Of a DNA stretch of 64,000 nucleotides, positions 54,964 to 63,145 are shown one piece after another. The translations under genes and the position numbers were made by a program. The stretch lies in NCBI GenBank assembly GCA_910579145.1, contig CAJTTQ010000001.1, positions 114,084-178,083 of the forward strand, written 5' to 3'. Under the pieces are notes generated by a model, which was not told where the DNA came from, did no database searches, and worked only from the letters and a program-made list of their open reading frames with translations. The DNA comes from an uncultured Eubacterium sp. (GTDB lineage: Bacteria > Bacillota > Clostridia > Lachnospirales > Lachnospiraceae). Position 1 is the stretch's first letter, and each line of letters starts with the position of its first letter.

Positions 54964-56193
54964 ATGACGTTTGAGGAGTTGTATAAGAGGGTGCTGCGGG
55001 ACAAGCTGAAAGGAAAAAAAGAATTTGAAGGAGTGCCGAAAAAGAAGCTCGACTGTCTGCTGCACCCCGAGAGATATCCGCTCGTATGGAAAAATGAACC
55101 GTGCGACTGCAGCGATCCAAAATGTGTGACAGCGTGCATGTTCCAGGCGTTGGAAGTCAAGGATGGGAAGGCGGAACTGAACCCGGATAACTGTGTGGGG
55201 TGCGCCCGCTGTATCGAGGAATGCGAGAGGAAAAACCTCACATTCAGCCGCGATGCGGTCCGGGCCGTGGAGATCATAAAAGAGGCAGGACAATCGGGAA
55301 AATCCGTTTACGCGCTGATGGCGCCCGCTTATATCGGCCAGTTTGGCGAGGGCGCGACTCCGGGGAAACTTCGCAGCGCGCTAAAAGGGATGGGATTTAC
55401 CGGAATGATCGAGGTGGCGGCGTTTGCCGATATACTGACGTTGAAAGAATCGCTGGAGTTTACGGAAAATGTGGGGCAGGAAAACGGATTCCAGCTCACG
55501 AGCTGCTGCTGTCCGATCTGGATTTCGCTGATCCGGAAAGACTTTTCAAAAATTGTAAAACATCTGCCGGCGTCGGTATCTCCGATGATCGCGTGCGGCC
55601 GTATTGCCAAAGCGATTCACGAGGGGTGCAAAACGATCTTCATCGGTCCCTGTCTCGCGAAAAAAGCGGAGATCCGCGAACCGGATCTCGTGGGAGACAT
55701 CGATTGTGTCCTGACGTTTGAGGAATTAAAAGACATGTTTGAGGCGCTATCGGTGGACATCCCGGGAATGGAAGAAGATGAAAATGAACACTCCGCGGCG
55801 GCTGGCAGGATGTATGCCAGGACGGGCGGCGTGAGCCGGGCGGTCAAAGAGTGCGTCGAGAGCATTCTTCCGGGAGCTGATTTAAAACCGGTCTGCGCGT
55901 GCGGGACGATGGAATGTAAAGAGATGCTGCAGAGCATCTTAGACGGAAAAGCAGACGGTAACTTTTTCGAGGGAATGGCATGTCCCGGCGGCTGTGTCGG
56001 GGGGCCGAAAAGAAATATTGAGATGGAACGTGCGACGGAATTGGTTGATGATTATACAGACGAAGCGAAATATCGTACACCCGGAGAAAACCCGTATGTC
56101 CTGGATTTGATCCAGAGACTTGGTTTCCAGACGATTGAAGATTTTTTGGAAAATAGCAGCATTTTGGCGAGGGAACCATTTGCCGCGGTGTAG
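54964..56193 (+). CDS. Monomeric [FeFe]-hydrogenase-like protein with two 4Fe-4S clusters
   Basis: A 409-residue cytoplasmic protein. The N-terminal ferredoxin part has Cys47, 49, 54, 58 (C-x-C-x4-C-x3-C, unusual spacing) and Cys77, 80, 83, 87 (classical). The hydrogenase large-subunit domain follows: L1 is TSCCCPIW (179-186) instead of TSCCPxW, L2 is GPCLAKKAE with Cys230 (canonical MPCxxKKxE has Met), and L3 is MACPGGCVGGP with Cys340 and Cys344. All four H-cluster cysteines can be assigned. Hydrogen turnover, or a sensory role as in the short divergent groups, is possible. Start ATG 54964 follows AGGAGG. Directly after spoIVA. Confidence 0.85.
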   Translation: MTFEELYKRVLRDKLKGKKEFEGVPKKKLDCLLHPERYPLVWKNEPCDCSDPKCVTACMFQALEVKDGKAELNPDNCVGCARCIEECERKNLTFSRDAVRAVEIIKEAGQSGKSVYALMAPAYIGQFGEGATPGKLRSALKGMGFTGMIEVAAFADILTLKESLEFTENVGQENGFQLTSCCCPIWISLIRKDFSKIVKHLPASVSPMIACGRIAKAIHEGCKTIFIGPCLAKKAEIREPDLVGDIDCVLTFEELKDMFEALSVDIPGMEEDENEHSAAAGRMYARTGGVSRAVKECVESILPGADLKPVCACGTMECKEMLQSILDGKADGNFFEGMACPGGCVGGPKRNIEMERATELVDDYTDEAKYRTPGENPYVLDLIQRLGFQTIEDFLENSSILAREPFAAV

Positions 56194-56226
56194 GCGCAGA
56201 GAAGAAAAAATATTTCGTATAGTCCT

Positions 56227-56255
56227 TGACAACGTGCCATTGAATTGTTATAATT
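56227..56255 (+). promoter_or_regulatory. Consensus sigma-A promoter of the NlpC/P60 gene
   Basis: TTGACA at 56227-56232, 17 bases, TATAAT at 56250-56255: a perfect match, implying strong vegetative transcription. Confidence 0.9.
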
Positions 56256-56333
56256 TCGATAAAAGATTTAATAAAATTGTAACAATTGAAACAGTTGGCA
56301 GTCGATAGTTGATTTGGAGAGGTAAAATATACG

Positions 56334-57548
56334 ATGAATATACTAAATAAGAGATATGTAAAATATGCGGCGATCGGAGTTTTGGCGGCGGGGATCATTT
56401 CGGTTCCGGTCCGGGCGGCTTTTTTAGCGACGGAAAAGCCGATGGCAGGTGCTACGGTTGTGGTAGAGGAGTATAGCCAGAATGTCGTGAACGGCGCAGT
56501 TTCCCAGCCGGCGGTAGAAGTGGCGGCGGAACCGGAAGCGGCGCAGGATCCGTCTGAGCCGATCGCGCCAGCGGTGACAGAGGAGCCGGAGGACGAGCAT
56601 GTCAATCTGAACCTTAATTACAGCCGGCTCGGTATCGCGAGTAAGGTAGATACGTATCTGAATGTGAGGAAAAGGCCTTCGGAGAGTTCGAAGATTGTCG
56701 GAAAATTGACAAAAAACGCCGGCTGTCACATTTATAAAGTAAGAAAAGGCTGGGCGAAGATGGTATCCGGGAAGGTGACCGGATGGGTGAAGGCGAGTTA
56801 CATTGTTACCGATGATAAGGCAGAGCAGCTTGCGACGAAAGTAGGCCGTGAGTGTGTCGAGATCAAGGCAGATTCCCTGCGCGTCAGAGCGCTTCCGACG
56901 ACGGACGCACCGATTTATTCGATCGTGTCCGAGGGAGAGGAATTTGTGATCCGCAAACAGCATCTTACGATGAATTTTGTAAATAAAGTCATCCGCAAAC
57001 AGAAGATTTCGAAAGATTTTATTGAACGCGCAGGCGGTATGGAAGCGATCCAGGCAAATCTGGATAACTGGATCTGTATCCGCGTAGATAATGAACTGGC
57101 CTTTGTCGCAAAGGAATTTGTGACAGAGCAGTACTCCCTGAAGAGGGCGGTAAAAGTGGGAACACTTTCCGCAAATTCCTCCGACGGCGTCTCGTCGAGC
57201 CAGGTATCGATCGCCGAGTACGCGAAACAATTCCTCGGAAACCGTTATGTCTGGGGAGGGGCCAGCCTGACAAATGGTGCGGATTGTTCCGGGTTTACGA
57301 TGAGCCTGTATGCGAAATACGGTCATTCACTCCCGCACAATGCGGCAGCACAGGCATCTGTGACGAGGTCGGTATCCTCGCCGAAGCCGGGAGACCTATT
57401 CTTCTACAGCAATGGAAGCCGGATCAACCATGTGGCGATGTATATCGGAAATGGACTCGTGATCCATGCCAGCAATCCGAGCGATGGTATCAAGATTTCC
57501 AACGCGTATTACAGGCATCCGGTGAAGATCGGCCGCGTCATGAACTGA
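56334..57548 (+). CDS. Secreted SH3-domain NlpC/P60 peptidoglycan hydrolase
   Basis: A 404-residue exported protein. A signal or anchor segment (about 8-30) and an Ala/Pro/Glu-rich linker are followed by two bacterial SH3 domains (about 100-160, with VDTYLNVRKRPSESSKIVGKL, and 170-270, with ADSLRVRALPTTDAPIYSIV). A C-terminal NlpC/P60 domain (about 285-404) has Cys318 in GADCSGFTM, His in INHVAMYIGNG and His in VIHASNPSDG. It likely cleaves the D-Glu-diamino acid bond in peptide stems. GGAGAGG precedes the ATG, and its promoter is a perfect sigma-A match, so it is probably vegetative despite the sporulation neighbours. Confidence 0.93.
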   Translation: MNILNKRYVKYAAIGVLAAGIISVPVRAAFLATEKPMAGATVVVEEYSQNVVNGAVSQPAVEVAAEPEAAQDPSEPIAPAVTEEPEDEHVNLNLNYSRLGIASKVDTYLNVRKRPSESSKIVGKLTKNAGCHIYKVRKGWAKMVSGKVTGWVKASYIVTDDKAEQLATKVGRECVEIKADSLRVRALPTTDAPIYSIVSEGEEFVIRKQHLTMNFVNKVIRKQKISKDFIERAGGMEAIQANLDNWICIRVDNELAFVAKEFVTEQYSLKRAVKVGTLSANSSDGVSSSQVSIAEYAKQFLGNRYVWGGASLTNGADCSGFTMSLYAKYGHSLPHNAAAQASVTRSVSSPKPGDLFFYSNGSRINHVAMYIGNGLVIHASNPSDGIKISNAYYRHPVKIGRVMN

Positions 57549-57589
57549 TCAGGCTGGTTTTGACGGGATTGTCAGGCGATAACAGAATT

Positions 57590-57618
57590 GTATAAAAATT
57601 GAAAAACTGTTCATACTA
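57590..57618 (+). promoter_or_regulatory. Sigma-G-like promoter for the BofC-like gene
   Basis: GTATA at 57590-57594 (GHATR), 17 bases, then CATACTA at 57612-57618, a full match to the sigma-G -10 CATXHTA. The leader to the ATG is about 20-25 bases with TTGGAGGAG. Confidence 0.6.
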
Positions 57619-57646
57619 TGGGTAGAATCTTTTTGGAGGAGATCAC

Positions 57647-58240
57647 ATGAAAAAGAAATACCTGTTTATGAGCAGTTTTTTTGTCATTGGAACGATCTTT
57701 ACGCTCGTGTTTTTTTGGAGCTATAAAGTATATGACAGCGGATCCGAGGAAGTGCCGGTAAAAGAGAAGGTGAATACGGTAGATACCGTGACGGAGCTCC
57801 GGGTCAATGCGTCGATGAAATATGTCATAGAAACGTATGATGGTACGACAGGTGTCGTCACAAGTGAGGAGGAAACCGTACCGGAAGAAATAGCAGGCCT
57901 GACCAGGGAAGAACTGGAATCGTTTTTTTCGCAGTACAATCAGTCGGCGGCGGAGGGCAGCATCGCGGACGGGCCGGACAGCAAGGAGCTCATTTCCTTT
58001 TCCAAAGACCGGATTGTTGTCCGTGAGACATATGAGGGCGCCGAGGAGGAAGAGGGGTTCTTTTTGAAAGAGGAAAATGGGGAAGTCGTTATTTTTCACA
58101 ACGACCAGGTGACTCCTTATGAAAATACGGGTATTCAGGCAGACGTACTTCCCGAGGACGAGCAGGAGAAGCTGCGGGAAGGTTTTTTTGTGCAGGACGA
58201 GAAGGAATTGTACTCGATCCTGGAGAATTTATCTAGTTAA
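57647..58240 (+). CDS. Membrane-anchored BofC-like protein
   Basis: A 197-residue protein with one N-terminal membrane segment (about 5-25, LFMSSFFVIGTIFTLVFFW), then an acidic extracytoplasmic domain. The stretches EIAGLTREELESFFSQY, LISFSKDRIVVRETY and GFFLKEENGEVVIF resemble the C-terminal domain of BofC. In Bacillus BofC lies in the intermembrane space of the forespore and restrains SpoIVB signalling. The sigma-G-like promoter just upstream supports this reading. Sequence similarity is weak and the assignment is tentative. Confidence 0.6.
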   Translation: MKKKYLFMSSFFVIGTIFTLVFFWSYKVYDSGSEEVPVKEKVNTVDTVTELRVNASMKYVIETYDGTTGVVTSEEETVPEEIAGLTREELESFFSQYNQSAAEGSIADGPDSKELISFSKDRIVVRETYEGAEEEEGFFLKEENGEVVIFHNDQVTPYENTGIQADVLPEDEQEKLREGFFVQDEKELYSILENLSS

Positions 58241-58302
58241 ATCAGAAGAAGTGTGCTATACTGGTTGAGAATGGCTGCTTGCGCGGCAGAAAAGAGGAAG
58301 TT

Positions 58303-59508
58303 ATGGAAGAATATCATGAGGTTGTGATCGTCGGCGCCGGCGCGTCGGGGTTACTGTGCGGCTATTTTCTCGGAAAAGCGGGAATGGATACCGTTATATT
58401 GGAAAAGAATGCCTCGGCGGGGCGGAAACTATTGGCGACAGGGAATGGCAGGTGCAATTTTACAAACCGCCATATGAGCGAGAAGTGCTTTTACGGAGAC
58501 CGGGATTTTGTCAGGAGCGTTTTGGCGCAGGTGGATACAGAAAAGGTGATCAGGATTTTTGAGGAGATCGGCATGCTCCACCGGGAGAAGGATGGCTATT
58601 GTTATCCAAATAGCGGACAGGCATCGGCGCCGGCCTCGCTTTTGATAGAAGCGTGTCAGGAAAACGGTATTTTGTTCCGGTTTGATACGGAAGCCAGAAG
58701 GGTGATACATAAGGATGGGGAATACGTGATCCATTGTAAGAGGGGGGAGAGATACCGCTGCCGGACGCTGGTGCTGGCAGCGGGAGGAAGAGCGGGAAGA
58801 ACCATCGGCGGGAGCTGCAGCGGTTATAAACTCTGCCGCAGTCTGTTCCACCGGGTGACAAGCCTCTATCCGGGGCTTACCGGGCTTCAGGCCGAGGGCG
58901 GGGAATGGAGTACGCTTGCCGGGGTGCGTCTGCAGGGTCAGGTGTCGCTTTTACTAGATGGGCGGCTGGCTGGGCAGGAGAGCGGGGAGATCCAGCTGGT
59001 AAAGAACGGCATATCCGGTATACCCGTTTTCCAGTTGTGCCGGCTGGCGGCCGAGGGGCTGGATGAAGGAAAAAGGGTCACTTGTGAATTAGATTTATGC
59101 CCGGCTATGAGTACCGGGCAGTTGGACGACTGGCTGTCGTGTCACGGTGCCGGCAAGCTTTCCGGGATCGTTCACACGAAACTGGCAGAGGTGCTGAGAG
59201 ACAAGGCCGGCCATTCGCAGGAAGCGCTGATCCACCTGATGAAACAGTATGAGGTTCGGATTTTGGATACATTTGGCTTTGATCGCGCGCAGGTCACGGC
59301 GGGCGGTGTCGTCACGTATGAGGTCGAGGCGGATACGATGCAGTCGAGACTGCGCGAGCGGCTGTTTATTCTGGGAGAACTGCTCGACGTCGATGGGATG
59401 TGCGGCGGCTACAATTTACATTTTGCCTGGAGCACGGCTTACCTGTGCGCAAAGAAGATAACGGAAATGGGAAAGGATCAAGGGGATGCTGCAGTATCGT
59501 CAGTGTAA
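58303..59508 (+). CDS. HI0933/YhiN-family FAD-dependent oxidoreductase (BaiN-like)
   Basis: A 401-residue flavoprotein with an N-terminal dinucleotide-binding VVIVGAGASGLLCGYFLGKAG, then KNASAGRKLLATGNGRCNFTN, the hallmark of this family. LVLAAGGRAG, the middle insertion, FDRAQVTAGGVVTYEVEADTM, and the C-terminal GELLDVDGMCGGYNLHFAWSTAYLC complete it. Relatives include BaiN, reported in bile-acid reduction, but most have unknown substrates. Start ATG 58303 follows AGAGGAAG; an earlier in-frame start at 58279 has no site. The next flavoprotein overlaps it by 23 bases. Confidence 0.87.
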   Translation: MEEYHEVVIVGAGASGLLCGYFLGKAGMDTVILEKNASAGRKLLATGNGRCNFTNRHMSEKCFYGDRDFVRSVLAQVDTEKVIRIFEEIGMLHREKDGYCYPNSGQASAPASLLIEACQENGILFRFDTEARRVIHKDGEYVIHCKRGERYRCRTLVLAAGGRAGRTIGGSCSGYKLCRSLFHRVTSLYPGLTGLQAEGGEWSTLAGVRLQGQVSLLLDGRLAGQESGEIQLVKNGISGIPVFQLCRLAAEGLDEGKRVTCELDLCPAMSTGQLDDWLSCHGAGKLSGIVHTKLAEVLRDKAGHSQEALIHLMKQYEVRILDTFGFDRAQVTAGGVVTYEVEADTMQSRLRERLFILGELLDVDGMCGGYNLHFAWSTAYLCAKKITEMGKDQGDAAVSSV

Positions 59509-61273
59509 GATTCAATATGAGGAAGGGAATGGGGAGCAGGAACTCAGATGCCTTCGTAAAAAAATAGCAAAACAGCTCCATTTGCCGGAACAGGATATAC
59601 AGGGGCTTTTGATCGAGCGCAAAAGCCTCGACGCCAGAAAGAAGCCGGAACTGTTTTGGAATTATACCGTTGTATTTCGGTGCGGGAATGAGTTTGGGGT
59701 TCTGAGGAAAAACAGGAAAAATAAGAATCTTTCTGTTTTCACACCGCCGCCGGATCTGACTGATGTGATACGCAGGGTGAGGCATGATACAGGCGGAACA
59801 CAGAAAGCAGGCAGGGTGTTGATCGTCGGAGCCGGGCCGGCCGGCCTGATGTGCGGCTATTTTCTTGCCCGGTGCGGCCTGCGGCCGGTGATCATCGAGA
59901 GAGGGGGCCCGATGTGGGAACGGGTCGATAAGGTATCCCGGTTTTGGAAAGAGGGGACGCTTAATCTGGATACGAACGTGTCGTTCGGAGAGGGCGGCGC
60001 AGGTACATTTTCAGATGGCAAACTGAATACCGGAGTGAAGGATCGGACGGGAAAGAAACCGTTTATATTGGATACCTTTATCGCGCATGGCGCGCCAGAG
60101 GACATCCGGTACGCGGCGAAACCGCACATTGGAACGGACTGGCTGCGGCGGGTGATCCAGTCAATGCGCGAGGAAATCGAAGCGCTGGGCGGTACCTATC
60201 TGTTCCACCATACGTTTGTGGGATTCCGGGAGGAAGAGATGTCGGATGGTAAGCCGGCTGATGGAGTTCAGCAAGATCGGACGGACACCTCGGTCCGTGC
60301 GGGTAAAACACGCCGGCTGACCGGTATTTATGTGCAGGATGAGCGGGGGAAGGAGACGGTACTGTCGTGCGATACGTGCGTGCTGGCGATCGGGCACAGC
60401 GCACGGGATACGTTTGAGCGGCTGCGGGAAGAACGGATCGCGATGGAGCCGAAACCATTTGCCGTGGGCGTCCGCGTGGAACACCCGCAGAAGAAGATCA
60501 ATGAGATCCAGTACGGCACAGGAAGTGAAAACCTGCCGGCCGCGGATTATAAGCTGACGGGAACGACAGGAGACGGCAGGGGCGTTTACAGTTTCTGCAT
60601 GTGTCCGGGCGGATATGTGGTGAATGCTTCCACCGAAGAAGGCATGACGGTAGTGAATGGGATGAGCGACCGCGCCAGGAATTCCGGCCGGGCGAACAGT
60701 GCGGTCATCGTTACGGTGTCAGAACGGGATTTTAAAAGCGGGGATGTACTCGCCGGTGTGGAATTCCAAAGGGAGCTGGAGCGGCGGACATTTCAGGCGG
60801 GAAACGGGAAGATCCCGGTACAGCGGTTTGCAGATTTTGCGAAGGAAGGGGCTCCGCCGAACGGCCTGGAAAACCATAAGCCGAACGGCCTAGAAAACCG
60901 TAGGCCAAACGGCCTAGAAAACCGTAGGCCGTGTACGAAGGGGGAAGTGGTGCTTGCCGATGTGAGGAGTATACTGCCCGGATGTATTGCGGATGGTATC
61001 GTAGAGGGAATGCGGCAGTTTGGGAAAAAGATGCCTGGGTTTGACGATGGGGATACCTGGGTTCTCGGGACGGAAACCCGCACGTCTTCGCCGGTGCGGA
61101 TCGTGCGTGACCGGCAGCTGGTCTCGGAGAGTCTGGATGGGTTATATCCCTGCGGGGAGGGAGCTGGATATGCCGGCGGGATCATGTCGGCCGCAATGGA
61201 CGGTCTGCGCGTGGCGCTCCGCATCACAGAGGGCAAATGGGAGGAAGACGGCGGAGGAAACGGGAACGCATAA
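59486..61273 (+). CDS. FAD-dependent oxidoreductase of the COG2509 type
   Basis: A 595-residue protein. The N-terminal domain (1-105) has QYRQCKIQYEEG and KSLDARKKPELFWNY-like features of this family. The FAD-binding domain starts with RVLIVGAGPAGLMCGYFLARCG at about 110, then NVSFGEGGAGTFSDGKLNTG, FAVGVRVEHPQKKIN, and the C-terminal GLYPCGEGAGYAGGIMSAAMDGLR. The enzymatic substrate is not known. Residues 458-481 are three copies of an eight-residue repeat (PNGLENxx) that looks inserted. AAGGA at 59473-59477 precedes the ATG inside the upstream gene, so the two flavoproteins are likely co-translated. Confidence 0.87.
   Translation: MLQYRQCKIQYEEGNGEQELRCLRKKIAKQLHLPEQDIQGLLIERKSLDARKKPELFWNYTVVFRCGNEFGVLRKNRKNKNLSVFTPPPDLTDVIRRVRHDTGGTQKAGRVLIVGAGPAGLMCGYFLARCGLRPVIIERGGPMWERVDKVSRFWKEGTLNLDTNVSFGEGGAGTFSDGKLNTGVKDRTGKKPFILDTFIAHGAPEDIRYAAKPHIGTDWLRRVIQSMREEIEALGGTYLFHHTFVGFREEEMSDGKPADGVQQDRTDTSVRAGKTRRLTGIYVQDERGKETVLSCDTCVLAIGHSARDTFERLREERIAMEPKPFAVGVRVEHPQKKINEIQYGTGSENLPAADYKLTGTTGDGRGVYSFCMCPGGYVVNASTEEGMTVVNGMSDRARNSGRANSAVIVTVSERDFKSGDVLAGVEFQRELERRTFQAGNGKIPVQRFADFAKEGAPPNGLENHKPNGLENRRPNGLENRRPCTKGEVVLADVRSILPGCIADGIVEGMRQFGKKMPGFDDGDTWVLGTETRTSSPVRIVRDRQLVSESLDGLYPCGEGAGYAGGIMSAAMDGLRVALRITEGKWEEDGGGNGNA
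60857..60928 (+). repeat. Triplicated 24-bp palindromic repeat inside the flavoprotein gene
   Basis: Three consecutive 24-base units at 60857, 60881 and 60905 encode PNGLENHK, PNGLENRR and PNGLENRR in frame. Units 2 and 3 contain the inverted repeat GGCCTA...TAGGCC, so each can form a small hairpin. Confidence 0.93.
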
Positions 61274-61315
61274 TAGAAGTAAGGGCGCGAAATGCAGCGC
61301 AGAAATGAGGAAACT

Positions 61316-62146
61316 ATGAGAACTACGTTTAAGGATAAACAACGCATTGTATTTAAGGTAGGGACGTCGACGATCATTCACGAGGAAACAGGAGGACTTG
61401 ACCTGGTCAAGCTGGAGAAATTCGTCCGCATCCTGACGGATCTACATAACAGAGGAAAAGATATTATCGTCGTTTCGTCCGGGGCCATCGGCGTCGGGAG
61501 GAAGTCGATCGGTCTGAAAGAAAAGCCGGATACCATTTCGCTCAAACAGGCGTGCGCGGCAATCGGCCAGAGCAGGCTCATGACCGTGTATCAAAAGCTG
61601 TTTTCGGAGTACAATCAGTATACGGCACAGATCCTTATGACAAAGTTTACCATCATGGACGACCGCAGCCGGCACAACGCCCGCAGCACGTTTGAGGAAC
61701 TTTTAAAACTGGGCGCGATACCGATCGTCAACGAAAATGACTCCGTGGCGACGGATGAGATCGAATTTGGCGATAACGATACGCTCTCGGCGATCGTGGC
61801 GGCGATCGCAAAAGCGGATCTGCTCGTTTTGCTGAGCGACATTGACGGGTTGTATACCGATGATCCGAATGTCAATCCGGGCGCGGAATTTATCTCTTAT
61901 GTGGAGAGTATCAGTGATGAGATGATCGAGATGGCGAAAGGGTCGTCCACGTCGTACGGCACCGGCGGTATGAGCGCGAAAATTTACGCGGCGGGTATCG
62001 CCAACGACGCGGGAACGGATATGGCGATCATCAACGGGGAGGATATGGAAAATATCAACCTTTTGATGGAAGGGGAATTGGTCGGAACGGTTTTTAAGGC
62101 TCATAAAACGAGACATTTTCACTTAAAGGAATATTTGGAACGGTAA
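61316..62146 (+). CDS. proB: Glutamate 5-kinase (no PUA domain)
   Basis: First step of proline synthesis: phosphorylation of glutamate. The 276-residue amino-acid kinase has IVFKVGTSTII, IIVVSSGAIGVGRKSIG, AIGQSRLMTVYQ, IPIVNENDSVATDEIEFGDNDTLSAIVA and LLVLLSDIDGLYTDDPN, then GTGGMSAKIYAA. The C-terminal PUA domain of many ProB proteins is absent, a natural short form. I chose ATG 61316, with GAGG at 61307-61310. proA is not adjacent within the window, so the pathway partner lies elsewhere. Confidence 0.95.
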   Translation: MRTTFKDKQRIVFKVGTSTIIHEETGGLDLVKLEKFVRILTDLHNRGKDIIVVSSGAIGVGRKSIGLKEKPDTISLKQACAAIGQSRLMTVYQKLFSEYNQYTAQILMTKFTIMDDRSRHNARSTFEELLKLGAIPIVNENDSVATDEIEFGDNDTLSAIVAAIAKADLLVLLSDIDGLYTDDPNVNPGAEFISYVESISDEMIEMAKGSSTSYGTGGMSAKIYAAGIANDAGTDMAIINGEDMENINLLMEGELVGTVFKAHKTRHFHLKEYLER

Positions 62147-62163
62147 GGAGGTAGGATCAGCAA

Positions 62164-62373
62164 ATGGATGAACAGAAAATCAAGCGGATCAATGAGCTTT
62201 ATAAAAAGAAAAAAGAGGGAACGATCACAGAGGAGGAACGAAAGGAACAGGCGTTACTGCGCGCGGAATATATTGATTCCGTCCGGCAGAACCTGCGCTC
62301 GACACTGGCTAATGTTTCAATCCAAGAGGCGGACGGGACGATCACGCCGCTGACGAAGAAAAATAAACATTAA
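62164..62373 (+). CDS. DUF896 (YnzC-type) small protein
   Basis: A 69-residue soluble protein with the family pattern KIKRINELYKKKKEGTITEEE, then KEQALLRAEYIDSVRQNLRS, forming two helices and a tail. Bacillus relatives (YnzC) are small helical proteins, with one member in the SOS-linked yneA region; the molecular role is unknown. AAGGAGG stands 10 bases before the ATG. It lies 17 bases after proB, so probably in the same transcript. Confidence 0.92.
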   Translation: MDEQKIKRINELYKKKKEGTITEEERKEQALLRAEYIDSVRQNLRSTLANVSIQEADGTITPLTKKNKH

Positions 62374-62445
62374 ACGCTGCCAGTGCGGTGGAACAGAGGA
62401 AGGGTGGAACACAAAAAGCACGGATTGGAGGGAAGGTGAAAAAAG

Positions 62446-63030
62446 ATGGATAAGGATGAGGTGCGCCGTCGCGCGCTCACGATCCGCGACGGTTTGGCGA
62501 AAGAGTACCGGGCGGAAAGTTCCAGACGGATTGTGGAACGGGTCTTGCGGTCGGAATGGTTTCAAAAGGCGAAGGCTGTATTTTCGTACGCGTCTTTTCG
62601 CTCTGAGGTGGAGACGGACGGGCTGAATCGGGAAGTGCTGTGGCAGGGGAAACAGCTTTTTTTGCCGAAAACGTATGCCGGAACGGGACAGATGCGTTTT
62701 TTTCCTGTGGAGGATCTGGGAACGCTGCGACAGGGGTATCAGGGCATTTGCGAGCCGGAGGAAACGGTGGCGGCGGACCGGCAGGTGTTTGGCGATGACA
62801 GTATGTTTGCAAAAGAGGATGTGGTCATGATCATGCCGGGGGTGGCATTTGACGGGAACGGGAATCGGATGGGGTATGGAGGCGGGTACTATGACAGGTA
62901 TCTGGCGCGGTACGGGGGGCGGATCACGCCTGTGCTTGCCGTGTTTGAGGAGCAGGAACTTCCGGAGATCCCGGTGGGAGAATGGGATGTGCGGCCGGAG
63001 CGTATCGTGACGCAGGAGGGGGAGCGGTAG
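62446..63030 (+). CDS. 5-formyltetrahydrofolate cyclo-ligase
   Basis: Converts 5-formyl-THF to 5,10-methenyl-THF with ATP, salvaging folate. The 194-residue protein starts with KDEVRRRALTIRDGL, has AVFSYASFRSEVETDGL, LPKTYAGTGQMRFF and the C-terminal substrate/metal region MIMPGVAFDGNGNRMGYGGGYYDRYLARY, typical of this family. GGAAGG stands upstream of the ATG. The C-terminal segment is complete. A new transcription unit begins after it. Confidence 0.94.
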   Translation: MDKDEVRRRALTIRDGLAKEYRAESSRRIVERVLRSEWFQKAKAVFSYASFRSEVETDGLNREVLWQGKQLFLPKTYAGTGQMRFFPVEDLGTLRQGYQGICEPEETVAADRQVFGDDSMFAKEDVVMIMPGVAFDGNGNRMGYGGGYYDRYLARYGGRITPVLAVFEEQELPEIPVGEWDVRPERIVTQEGER

Positions 63031-63060
63031 AAGGGGAGAGTATCAGGTAACTATTTTTAT

Positions 63061-63089
63061 TTGCATTTTCATATAGGAAATGTTAAAAT
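63061..63089 (+). promoter_or_regulatory. Sigma-A promoter for the Rpn-like gene
   Basis: TTGCAT at 63061-63066, 17-base spacer, TAAAAT at 63084-63089. Confidence 0.6.
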
Positions 63090-63145
63090 GTTTTCAGTAA
63101 AAAGCGTATATTCAGTTGGTAAGTATAAAAGCAGGGAGGGATGAT

